This document shows positions 41,428 to 48,969 of a stretch of 64,000 nucleotides of DNA, one piece after another. Source of the stretch: Dorea_D sp963559605 (GTDB lineage Bacteria; Bacillota; Clostridia; Lachnospirales; Lachnospiraceae). The position numbers were made by a program, and so were the translations under genes. The stretch lies in NCBI GenBank assembly GCA_963559605.1, contig CAUWLL010000006.1:1-64000 (forward strand). Direction: 5' to 3'. The notes beneath the pieces were generated by a model. That model had not been told where the DNA came from. It did not search any database and saw only the letters and a program-made list of their open reading frames with translations. Each line of letters begins with the position of its first letter. The stretch's first letter is position 1.

Positions 41428-42258
41428 ATGGCAGAAGAACAGAACGGCTGCAAACCGTCAGACTGCGCTGGATGTGCGCATGCGGATTCTTGCAGCAGTA
41501 AACCACAGGATTTGAAAAAACCTGCAAATCCACATTCCCATGTAAATAAAGTCATTGCAGTTGTCAGTGGAAAAGGCGGTGTCGGCAAGTCTATGGTGAC
41601 CGCATCATTGGCAAGAATGATGAGGGAGCAGGGATTTTCTGTTGGTATTTTGGACGCGGATATTACAGGACCGTCGATTCCGAAAATGTATGGCGTACAT
41701 GAGACGGCAGTAGGAAGTGAAGAAGGAATCTTCCCACAGGAAGCAAAGGACGGAACAAAAATTATGTCCGTGAATTTACTGCTTCCCAATGAATCCGATC
41801 CGGTTATCTGGAGAGGTCCGGTTATTGCCAATGTGGTAACACAGTTCTGGACAGATGTTATGTGGGGCGAGCTTGATTACCTGTTCGTGGACATGCCTCC
41901 GGGAACAGGAGACGTACCGCTTACCGTATTCCAGTCTCTTCCGGTGGACGGTGTTGTTATCGTTACATCTCCGCAGGATCTGGTACAGATGATTGTAAGC
42001 AAGGCTTATAATATGGCGAGACAGATGGATATTCCGGTACTTGGAATTGTAGAGAACTACAGCTATCTCAAATGTCCCGACTGTGGCAGGGAGATTAAAG
42101 TATTTGGAGAGAGTCATGTGGATGAGACTGCGGAAATGTTCCGGATTCCGGTACTCGGAAAGATGCCGATCGATCCACAGCTTGCAGAGATTGTAGAACA
42201 GGAGAAATTCTACGAAGCAAGTAATGAGTATTTGGCAAGCGCGGTGAATAAGATATAG
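41428..42258 (+). CDS. Mrp/NBP35-family Fe-S cluster carrier ATPase
   Basis: A 276-residue P-loop ATPase. The start at 41428 follows GAAAGGA; longer frames overlap ridA. The P-loop is AVVSGKGGVGKSMV near residue 46; LDADITGPSIPKM, VDMPPGTGDVPLTV and SPQDLVQMIV follow. The C-terminal CxxC (LKCPDCGRE, near 215) bridges a cluster in the dimer. The N-terminus carries four cysteines (C8, C13, C16, C22) with the CxxCxxxxxC spacing of eukaryotic NBP35, which most bacterial Mrp proteins lack. It lies directly upstream of a double-cubane-cluster protein, a plausible client. Confidence 0.92.
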   Translation: MAEEQNGCKPSDCAGCAHADSCSSKPQDLKKPANPHSHVNKVIAVVSGKGGVGKSMVTASLARMMREQGFSVGILDADITGPSIPKMYGVHETAVGSEEGIFPQEAKDGTKIMSVNLLLPNESDPVIWRGPVIANVVTQFWTDVMWGELDYLFVDMPPGTGDVPLTVFQSLPVDGVVIVTSPQDLVQMIVSKAYNMARQMDIPVLGIVENYSYLKCPDCGREIKVFGESHVDETAEMFRIPVLGKMPIDPQLAEIVEQEKFYEASNEYLASAVNKI

Positions 42259-42275
42259 TGAATATAAAGTGAAAC

Positions 42276-42312
42276 AAAGAGCACGATGGTTTTATGCCAG
42301 CGTGTTCTTTGT
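42276..42312 (+). terminator. Terminator after the Mrp gene
   Basis: AAAGAGCACG (42276-42285) pairs with CGTGTTCTTT (42301-42310) with one wobble, and TGG/CCA pairs inside. The T run is short. Confidence 0.6.
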
Positions 42313-42334
42313 ATATTCAGAACGAATGTTTATA

Positions 42335-42372
42335 GAAAATATCTATAAAAAAGCGAGCTTATAGATATTTTC
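42335..42372 (+). promoter_or_regulatory. Inverted repeat upstream of the double-cubane gene promoter
   Basis: GAAAATATCTATAA (42335-42348) is exactly complementary to 42359-42372. It ends 3 bases before the -35 of the next promoter, where an activator would bind. As RNA it is an AT-rich hairpin without a T run. Confidence 0.55.
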
Positions 42373-42375
42373 AAT

Positions 42376-42404
42376 TTCAAAATAATTTCGGAAAGTGATA
42401 GAAT
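42376..42404 (+). promoter_or_regulatory. Promoter of the double-cubane-cluster reductase gene
   Basis: TTCAAA (42376-42381), a 17-base spacer and TAGAAT (42399-42404). Confidence 0.65.
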
Positions 42405-42445
42405 AGTTTCAGATTATGACAACATACAGATCAGGAGGAATTGTA

Positions 42446-43597
42446 ATGGAAATTATCAAAGAGTTACCGGAAGTGTTTGAAGAATTTGCAGAGCAGCGCA
42501 AAAATTCATTTCTGGCAGTAAAAGAATATAAAGATAAAGGAATTCCGGTAGTAGGTTCTTATTGTACTTACTTTCCGCAGGAGGTTGCCATGGCTATGGG
42601 CGCGGCAACAGTGAGCCTTTGCTCTACTTCCGATGAGACGATTGCGGAGGCAGAAAAGGAGCTGCCGAAGAACTTGTGTCCGCTTATCAAATCCAGTTAC
42701 GGATTTGCGAAGACAGATAAATGCCCGTTTTTCTATTTCTCAGATGTAGTAGTAGGAGAGACTACCTGTGACGGAAAGAAGAAGATGTATGAGCTTATGG
42801 GAGAGTTCAAAGAGACATACATTATGGAACTTCCCAATACCCAGAGAGAGGATGCTCTGAACTTATGGAGAAACGAAATGATCCGCTTCAAAGAGTATCT
42901 GGAAGAAAAGTTTAACGTAACCATTACAGAGGACGACATCAGACAAGCGATTAAAACGAATAATGAAGCCCGTCTTGCACTTCGCAGACTGTATCAGGTG
43001 ATGCGGCATGACCCGGCTCCGATCAGCGGATACGATCTGTTTAAAGTATTGTATGGAAGCACTTTCAAATTCAACCGTGGTTTGATCGCAGGAGAAGTAA
43101 ATGCTTTGGTCGATAAGATTGAAAAAGAGTATGCAGAAGGCAAAATGCAGCCGAAGAAACCGCGTATTCTCGTGACAGGATGTCCTATTGGAGGAGCAAC
43201 AGAAAAGGTTATCCGTGCGATTGAGGATAATGGCGGAATCGTCGTAACCTATGAAAACTGTGGGGGAGCAAAATCTATTGATAAACTGGTGGATGAGGAT
43301 GACCCGGATGTATATGGAGCTCTTGCAAAACGTTATTTGAACATCGGCTGCTCAGTTATGACGCCAAATCCAAACCGTTTGGAGCTTCTCGGAAGACTGA
43401 TTGACGAGTACAAGGTAGACGGTGTTGTGGAAATGACGTTGCAGGCATGTCATACATATAATGTGGAAACGTTCGGAATCCGAAGATTTGTCAACGAGGA
43501 GAAGAAACTTCCGTATATCAATGTGGAAACCGATTATTCACAGGCTGATATTGGACAGCTTAACACAAGAATTACGGCGTTTTTAGAGATGTTGTAA
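42446..43597 (+). CDS. Double-cubane-cluster anaerobic reductase (2-hydroxyacyl-CoA dehydratase D-like)
   Basis: A 383-residue protein from the ATG at 42446, 6 bases after AGGAGGAA. It has the HgdB/HgdC-dehydratase fold: GSYCTYFPQEVAMAMGAATVSLC, KNLCPLIKSSYGF, TDKCPFFYFSDVVVGETTCDGKKKMYE and TGCPIGGATEKVIRAIEDNGGIVVTYENCGG. The many cysteines suit the double-cubane family, which reduces difficult substrates such as small molecules at very low potential. The ATP-dependent activator that family members need is not adjacent. Its natural substrate is unknown. Confidence 0.9.
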   Translation: MEIIKELPEVFEEFAEQRKNSFLAVKEYKDKGIPVVGSYCTYFPQEVAMAMGAATVSLCSTSDETIAEAEKELPKNLCPLIKSSYGFAKTDKCPFFYFSDVVVGETTCDGKKKMYELMGEFKETYIMELPNTQREDALNLWRNEMIRFKEYLEEKFNVTITEDDIRQAIKTNNEARLALRRLYQVMRHDPAPISGYDLFKVLYGSTFKFNRGLIAGEVNALVDKIEKEYAEGKMQPKKPRILVTGCPIGGATEKVIRAIEDNGGIVVTYENCGGAKSIDKLVDEDDPDVYGALAKRYLNIGCSVMTPNPNRLELLGRLIDEYKVDGVVEMTLQACHTYNVETFGIRRFVNEEKKLPYINVETDYSQADIGQLNTRITAFLEML

Positions 43598-43603
43598 TAT
43601 CTG

Positions 43604-43639
43604 ACTGTCGGATGCGGTTTTTCTGTAAACGACAGTTTT
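43604..43639 (+). terminator. Possible terminator after the double-cubane gene
   Basis: ACTGTCG (43604-43610) pairs with CGACAGT (43630-43636) and TTT follows. The loop is long, so this is tentative. Confidence 0.4.
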
Positions 43640-43677
43640 AAGATATGAATATTTATTGAACGAGAGAGGAGAAAATT

Positions 43678-44955
43678 ATGAAGAAAAGAGTACTGAGTCT
43701 TTTACTTGTGGCAGCTATGACAGCAACCATGCTGATCGGATGCGGAAGTAAAGACAAAGGCAGCGATGAGGCAAAGAAAGAGGAGAAGAAAAGCGGCGAT
43801 TCTATCACGCTTATGGCGCCTGACTGGGCAATTCCTACAGAGGAACAGCTCGCAGCATTTACAAAGGAAAGCGGAATTGAAGTAGTAGTCAATGAAGTGG
43901 GCTGGGACGACATCCGTGAAAAACTTGCGACAGCGGCCTCCGGTGGACAGGCAGTGGCAGACGTTGTAGAAGTTGACTGGTCATGGGTAGGTGAATTCCA
44001 TGCGGCAGACTGGTTAGAGCCTTTGGAAGTAACAGAGGAAGATAAAGCCGATATGCCTACATTAGAGACATTTACCAAAGACGGAAAAGTACTTGCAATT
44101 CCATATGCAAACGACTATCGTCTGTCTTATTATAACACAAAACAGTTTGAAAAAGCAGGCATCAAAGAAGAGCCTGAGACATGGGATGACGTGTTAGAAG
44201 CATGTAGAGCATTAAAATCTACAGGAACTGTTGAGTATCCGTTTGCAATTGCACTGAATGCAGAGGAGAAAACTTCTACTTGCCTGATGTGGCTTGCATA
44301 TGCCATGAACGGCGTTGTATGGAACGAAGACGGTACATTGAATCAGGAATCTGTGACAGAAGCATTAAAATACATGGAAACACTTATCAAAGAAGAACTG
44401 GTAGCTCCAGAGGATAAGACTTCTTCCGGTATGGACGCTTACAAACGTATTACAGCAGGAAGCGCAAGTTTCCTGACAGGACCGACTTCTTTTGTATCTA
44501 GAAGTACAAACGAGGAAGAGTGTAGCGTTATCGGAGAGATCACACCAATCCTTATGCCAGGTAAAGAAGGTAAATCAAAAGTGACAATGGCGCTTCCAGA
44601 AGGACTTGGAGTGACAAAATTCTCCAAGAACAAAGAAGCGGCTAAGAAATTCGTAGAATGGTATACATCTGCGGATATGCAGAAAGAGCTGAATGCTTCT
44701 AACAGTGCAATTCCTACAAGAAACACTGTACTTAAAGGTCTTGTAGAGGATGGAACTATTAAGAATGCAGGAGCAATGCTTGAAGAGGCAGAGCTTATCG
44801 TTTCTCCATTCCCGAATGGAATCCCATCTTACTATGCTGAGATGAGCAATGCAATGTACAATGCGATCAACAAAATGGCGCTTGGTGAACTGACTGCTGA
44901 GAAGGCATTTGCTGAAATGAACACGAAGGTTAAAGAATTAGTAGAACAGGAATAA
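43678..44955 (+). CDS. Sugar-type ABC transporter solute-binding lipoprotein (family 1)
   Basis: A 425-residue lipoprotein. The signal peptide KKRVLSLLLVAAMTATMLIGC has a lipobox ending LIGC near residue 22, and a charged linker (GSKDKGSDEAKKEEKKSGDS) follows. The body is a two-lobed family 1 binding protein: SITLMAPDWAIPTEEQLAAFTKESGIEVVVNEV, IPYANDYRLSYYNTKQFEKAGIKEEPETWDDVLEACRAL, then KFVEWYTSADMQKELN. The ligand is probably a sugar or oligosaccharide. GAGAGGAG precedes the ATG. The permeases follow at once. Confidence 0.9.
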   Translation: MKKRVLSLLLVAAMTATMLIGCGSKDKGSDEAKKEEKKSGDSITLMAPDWAIPTEEQLAAFTKESGIEVVVNEVGWDDIREKLATAASGGQAVADVVEVDWSWVGEFHAADWLEPLEVTEEDKADMPTLETFTKDGKVLAIPYANDYRLSYYNTKQFEKAGIKEEPETWDDVLEACRALKSTGTVEYPFAIALNAEEKTSTCLMWLAYAMNGVVWNEDGTLNQESVTEALKYMETLIKEELVAPEDKTSSGMDAYKRITAGSASFLTGPTSFVSRSTNEEECSVIGEITPILMPGKEGKSKVTMALPEGLGVTKFSKNKEAAKKFVEWYTSADMQKELNASNSAIPTRNTVLKGLVEDGTIKNAGAMLEEAELIVSPFPNGIPSYYAEMSNAMYNAINKMALGELTAEKAFAEMNTKVKELVEQE

Positions 44956-44959
44956 ACAA

Positions 44960-45826
44960 ATGAAAAAAAAGATATTTCCTTATCTTTTACTTGCACCCAT
45001 GATACTTGTCATGGGTGTATTAGTATTTTATCCGATTGCGGCGACATTTTCCTACAGTCTGAAAAAATGGAAGCTGACTGCGCCCGGCGATATTCGCTTT
45101 ATCGGATTCGATAATTACAAATCTATACTGACTTCGGAATCCACCTGGTACAGTCTGCAAAATACACTGTTTTTATTGGTGCTGGTGGTGGCGGCGACTA
45201 CTGTGCTTGGCATAATGCTGTCCTTGTTTTTAAATGCGCCGGTGAAAGGCTCTGGTCTCTTGCTTGCCATCGCTATTTTGCCGTGGGCGCTTCCACCTTA
45301 TGTAAACGGAATTTTGTGGAGATTTATCTTCCATCCGGGATACGGTTTTATGAATAAAGTACTGCTCGGACTTGGGATCGTGGATGCTCCGGTAGAGTGG
45401 CTGAATTCTAGGTGGACGCTTCTTTTAGTTGTTGCCATTGTAGTAGTGTGGAGGAGTGTTCCTTTCATGGCGCTTGTCTGTCTGGCAGGGAGACAGTCGG
45501 TTCCCCATGGGCTTTATGAGGCGGCAAAGATTGACGGTGCAAATAACTTTGCGATTTTCCGCAGGATTACATTCCCACTGATGCTTCCGTTTATCGCGGT
45601 GGGAATTACGTCTACGTCCGTGTCGGCGATCAATATTTTTGACGAGATCATTGCCTTGTCCGGTTACGGGGATCTTGGTAAAAATATTCTGGTAGAGAGT
45701 TATCTCACAACCTTTACTTTCCTGGATTTCGGAAGGGGAAGTGCTGTTACCTATATTGTAATGTTTCTGGCAGCTCTTCTGGGAATTTTCTATCTCCGCA
45801 GTTTGAATAAGGAGGTGGAATACTGA
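44960..45826 (+). CDS. ABC transporter permease, sugar type (MalF-like)
   Basis: A 288-residue permease with six helices: YLLLAPMILVMGVLVFYPIAATFSYSL opens the protein. The coupling EAA loop is ALVCLAGRQSVPHGLYEAAKIDGANNFAIFRRITFPLMLP. It lies 4 bases after the binding-protein gene. With the next permease it forms the transmembrane channel. No ATPase gene follows; such sugar systems commonly share one MsmK-type ATPase encoded elsewhere. Confidence 0.92.
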   Translation: MKKKIFPYLLLAPMILVMGVLVFYPIAATFSYSLKKWKLTAPGDIRFIGFDNYKSILTSESTWYSLQNTLFLLVLVVAATTVLGIMLSLFLNAPVKGSGLLLAIAILPWALPPYVNGILWRFIFHPGYGFMNKVLLGLGIVDAPVEWLNSRWTLLLVVAIVVVWRSVPFMALVCLAGRQSVPHGLYEAAKIDGANNFAIFRRITFPLMLPFIAVGITSTSVSAINIFDEIIALSGYGDLGKNILVESYLTTFTFLDFGRGSAVTYIVMFLAALLGIFYLRSLNKEVEY

Positions 45827-46662
45827 TGAAAACGGTAAGAAAAATAGGGTATATTGCCGCGTTGGCTGTATTTTTGCTGCTGGTGCTGGGACCGTTTCTC
45901 TGGGCATTCGTATTATCGATCACACCGGAACACGCAATGTTTGCACAGACTACAAAGATTTTGCCGGAAACGGTAACGTTTGGAAATTATGCGGAAATTT
46001 TTGAGGGTGGAAGAAAGGGCGCACTTGTTCTTACAGGTATTGTAAACTCGTTGAAAGCAGTGTGTACGACACTGCTTTTGGGAATCCCGGTATGCCTTTT
46101 GAGCGCCTATGCTCTTGGAAGAATGGAGTTTAAGGGGCGAAGGTTTTTCAAAGACCTGCTTCTTATTACTATGGTAATTCCTGTAATGGCAACCATTATC
46201 CCGTTATTTCGCCTGTTTGTAGAACGTGAACTTCTGGATAACGTATTCTGGCTTAGTATGGTGTATGTCAGTTCCTATCTGCCATTGATCACATGGCTGA
46301 TGATGAATTACTTTGCCACGATTCCAAAGGAGTTAGAAGAAGCGGCGCAGATAGACGGATGTGGAAAGATGGGAACATTTCTCAGGATCGTCCTTCCGGC
46401 ATCCGGTCCGATCATCCTGTCGGCAGCGCTGATCATGTTTTTGAACACATGGAATCAGTTTCAGATCCCGTTGATCCTGGCATCTTCGTTGGAAACAAAA
46501 CCGGTGGCGATCGTGGTGTCTGAATTTATGACAAAAGATTCTATTCAGTATGGACTGACAGCCACGGCGGGAATTGTGGCGGTCATCCCTCCGGCAGTTA
46601 CGGCGTTTATTTTCCGTAAGTTTTTAATATCGGGCATGATGAGAGGTGCAGTAAAGGGATAA
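45826..46662 (+). CDS. ABC transporter permease, sugar type (MalG-like)
   Basis: A 278-residue permease. It opens with GYIAALAVFLLLVLGPFLWAFVLSIT, and the EAA loop is MMNYFATIPKELEEAAQIDGCGKMGTFLRIVLPASGP. Its ATG overlaps the previous stop by one base (TGATG), with GGAGGTGG upstream, so translation is coupled. It ends the sugar-transport operon; the SOS promoter of the repair genes lies 20 bases on. Confidence 0.92.
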   Translation: MKTVRKIGYIAALAVFLLLVLGPFLWAFVLSITPEHAMFAQTTKILPETVTFGNYAEIFEGGRKGALVLTGIVNSLKAVCTTLLLGIPVCLLSAYALGRMEFKGRRFFKDLLLITMVIPVMATIIPLFRLFVERELLDNVFWLSMVYVSSYLPLITWLMMNYFATIPKELEEAAQIDGCGKMGTFLRIVLPASGPIILSAALIMFLNTWNQFQIPLILASSLETKPVAIVVSEFMTKDSIQYGLTATAGIVAVIPPAVTAFIFRKFLISGMMRGAVKG

Positions 46663-46682
46663 GACAAATTTTCATATAGTTG

Positions 46683-46711
46683 TTGACAATCAGAACATAA
46701 GTTCTTATAAT
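46683..46711 (+). promoter_or_regulatory. Consensus promoter of the DNA-repair operon
   Basis: A perfect TTGACA (46683-46688), an exact 17-base spacer and a perfect TATAAT (46706-46711). This strong promoter is built to be held off by a repressor. Confidence 0.95.
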
Positions 46712-46731
46712 GAAATAAGAACTTATGTTCT
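46692..46731 (+). promoter_or_regulatory. Two LexA (SOS) boxes flanking the -10
   Basis: AGAACATAAGTTCT (46692-46705) lies within the spacer and AGAACTTATGTTCT (46718-46731) covers the start of transcription. Each matches the Gram-positive LexA core GAAC-N4-GTTC (46693-46704 and 46719-46730). Together they form a 17 bp inverted repeat around a 6-base centre. LexA at either would block the promoter; the lexA gene is not in the window. Confidence 0.88.
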
Positions 46732-46746
46732 TTTTTGGAGGCTTTT

Positions 46747-48078
46747 ATGAAGATCAGTGAGTCCATGACCATGTATGAAAAACTGGATATTTTAGCTGAT
46801 GCGGCAAAGTATGATGTTGCCTGTACTTCAAGTGGGACGTCTAGGGAGAATGACGGTACGGGTATAGGAAATTGTCAGCAAGCGGGAATCTGTCACAGTT
46901 TTTCTGCCGATGGCAGGTGTATTTCCCTGCTCAAGATTCTTTTTACGAACGAGTGTATTTATGATTGCAAATACTGTGTGAACCGTAGGAGCAATGACGT
47001 GGTGCGGACGTCTTTTACGCCGGATGAAGTCTGTACATTGACGATGGAATTTTACCGGAGAAATTATATCGAAGGATTGTTTTTGAGCTCCGGTATTTTA
47101 AAAAGTCCGGATTATACAATGGAGCTTATCTATGATGTGTTATATAAACTGCGTACAGAACTTGGATTTCAAGGTTATATTCATGTGAAAGCCATACCGG
47201 GCGCCAATGGCGAGTTGGTACGTCGAGCGGGGTTTTTGGCAGACAGAATGAGTGTGAATCTGGAACTTCCTACAGCAGAAAGTCTGAAGCTTTTGGCGCC
47301 GCACAAGACGAGGAAAAATATTTTGACTCCTATGCGGCTGGTACAGAACCGGATGTTGGAGAACAAGCAGGAGCTCCAGGTTTATAGAAATGCGCCAAGA
47401 TTTGTTCCTGCCGGACAGAGTACCCAGATGATTATCGGTGCAACGCCGGAGACAGATTATCAGATTATGCAGGTGACGGAATCGCTGTATCAGAAGTTCG
47501 CATTAAAAAGAGTGTTTTTCTCGGCGTTTGTTCCTGTGAATGAGGACGCCATGCTTCCGGCAAGGACAGATGAAGGACCTCCGCTTCTTCGGGAACACAG
47601 GCTTTATCAGGCAGACTGGCTTTTACGGTATTATCATTTTCGGGCGGAGGAACTGTTGTCTGAGAAAGAACCGAATTTTAATGTATTACTTGATCCCAAG
47701 TGCAATTGGGCGCTGAAGCATCTGGAATATTTTCCGGTGGAAATTAACCGGGCAGACTATAAGACGCTCCTTCGAGTACCGGGGATCGGATATAAGTCTG
47801 CTACGCGGATTGTAAAGGCGAGAAGACTTGGGGCATTGGATTTCCCGGATATAAAAAAGATGGGAGTGGTTTTGAAACGTGCGCTTTACTTTATTACCTG
47901 TCAGGGGAAGATGATGTACCCGGTTAAGATTGAGGAGGATTATATTACAAGGAATCTGCTCAGCATCGGTGAGAAGCTTCCGAAAGAGGTGGTAAACATG
48001 GGGTATCGGCAGTTGTCACTGTTTGATGTGACTAAGGGGCAGAGTAATCTGTATTCTGCCACGGACAGTATGTGGTAA
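46747..48078 (+). CDS. Putative DNA modification/repair radical SAM protein (TIGR03916-like)
   Basis: A 443-residue protein from the ATG at 46747, 6 bases after TGGAGG. The cluster motif is NECIYDCKYCVNRRSN (CxxxCxxC, near residue 69), followed by a radical SAM barrel (FLSSGI, GYIHVKAIPG, NLELPTAESL, QMIIGATPETDYQ). A helix-hairpin-helix DNA-binding motif, LLRVPGIGYKSATRIVKARR, is near 340. The family is predicted to act on DNA with the TIGR03915 protein and a uracil-glycosylase-like domain; no reaction is known. The operon promoter carries two LexA boxes, which directly ties it to the SOS response. Confidence 0.88.
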   Translation: MKISESMTMYEKLDILADAAKYDVACTSSGTSRENDGTGIGNCQQAGICHSFSADGRCISLLKILFTNECIYDCKYCVNRRSNDVVRTSFTPDEVCTLTMEFYRRNYIEGLFLSSGILKSPDYTMELIYDVLYKLRTELGFQGYIHVKAIPGANGELVRRAGFLADRMSVNLELPTAESLKLLAPHKTRKNILTPMRLVQNRMLENKQELQVYRNAPRFVPAGQSTQMIIGATPETDYQIMQVTESLYQKFALKRVFFSAFVPVNEDAMLPARTDEGPPLLREHRLYQADWLLRYYHFRAEELLSEKEPNFNVLLDPKCNWALKHLEYFPVEINRADYKTLLRVPGIGYKSATRIVKARRLGALDFPDIKKMGVVLKRALYFITCQGKMMYPVKIEEDYITRNLLSIGEKLPKEVVNMGYRQLSLFDVTKGQSNLYSATDSMW

Positions 48079-48095
48079 CCGAAGGAGGTGAACCT

Positions 48096-48863
48096 GTGCT
48101 ACGGACGATGTATATGTGCAGCGATACGGTGACGGGGATATTTTCTGCGATTTATGATGCGTGGAGAGCGGGAAAGCAGGAAGAGGAATGTTCCATTGTG
48201 CTTCAAGGAACGACAGAGGCAGAACTTTTCTGTGAGTATGTTGAGGTGGAGGAGACACAGAAGAAGGCTAAGGCGGTGGAAACACTTATTTGCAGGTATT
48301 TGGGGAGGCAGGCGTATTGGGATATTTATCATGCTGTTCTGGCAGAAGATCCGGGAAAAGGTGACGCGGTGTTTGGAACTATGATGGAGGCACGGAGAAT
48401 TTCGGACAGTCGGAGGATCATGGAACATCTGAGCCACCCAAAGGTGGAAAAGGTATTTGCGCTCAGCCGAAGAGTGGCAGGGGAAGCACATACATTTACC
48501 GGTTTTGTAAGATTTCGGGAGCTTGTGAATGGTGTGTTGTATGCGGAAATCGAACCTAGATCGCAGGTGCTCACCTGTATTGCGCCGCATTTTGCGGCTC
48601 GGCTGCCCTTGGAAAATTGGATGATATATGATAAGACGCATGGAATGTTCGCAGTGCATGAAGCCGGAAAGCAATGGGTGCTGGTAAGAGGGGAATCTGT
48701 GGATTTTGCAGGGAAACCGGGAGTGTCGGAAAATGAAAAAGAATATGAAAAGTTATGGAAAGTTTTTGTGAAAAGTATTTCGGTTGAATCCAGAGAGAAT
48801 CCAAAGTGCCGGATGAATCATCTGCCGCTTCGGTATCGTGGAAATATGACGGAATTTACATAG
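48096..48863 (+). CDS. TIGR03915 (DUF4130) family putative DNA repair protein
   Basis: A 255-residue protein. The start is GTG at 48096, 5 bases after GAAGGAGGTG; the longer frame begins inside the preceding gene. It reads TMYMCSDTVTGIFSAIYDAWRAG at the N-terminus, has VEKVFALSRRVAGEAHTFTGFVRFRELVNGVLYAEIEPRSQVL in the middle and ends NPKCRMNHLPLRYRGNMTEF. This family is almost always encoded beside the radical SAM protein upstream. Its role is unknown; the conserved charged middle suggests nucleic-acid contact. Confidence 0.85.
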   Translation: MLRTMYMCSDTVTGIFSAIYDAWRAGKQEEECSIVLQGTTEAELFCEYVEVEETQKKAKAVETLICRYLGRQAYWDIYHAVLAEDPGKGDAVFGTMMEARRISDSRRIMEHLSHPKVEKVFALSRRVAGEAHTFTGFVRFRELVNGVLYAEIEPRSQVLTCIAPHFAARLPLENWMIYDKTHGMFAVHEAGKQWVLVRGESVDFAGKPGVSENEKEYEKLWKVFVKSISVESRENPKCRMNHLPLRYRGNMTEFT

Positions 48864-48893
48864 TTGCTGAATTGTGCCGGAATGGGGTATACT
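48864..48893 (+). promoter_or_regulatory. Weak internal promoter before the helicase gene
   Basis: TTGCTG (48864-48869), 18 bases and TATACT (48888-48893). No LexA box is near, so the helicase may also have a basal level independent of SOS. Confidence 0.3.
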
Positions 48894-48969
48894 GTAAGAT
48901 ATAGCGGTATTCCGTTCAAGACGAAAGGCAAGGATTCTGTCGGAGAATGGGCAGATGAAGGAAGAGATT

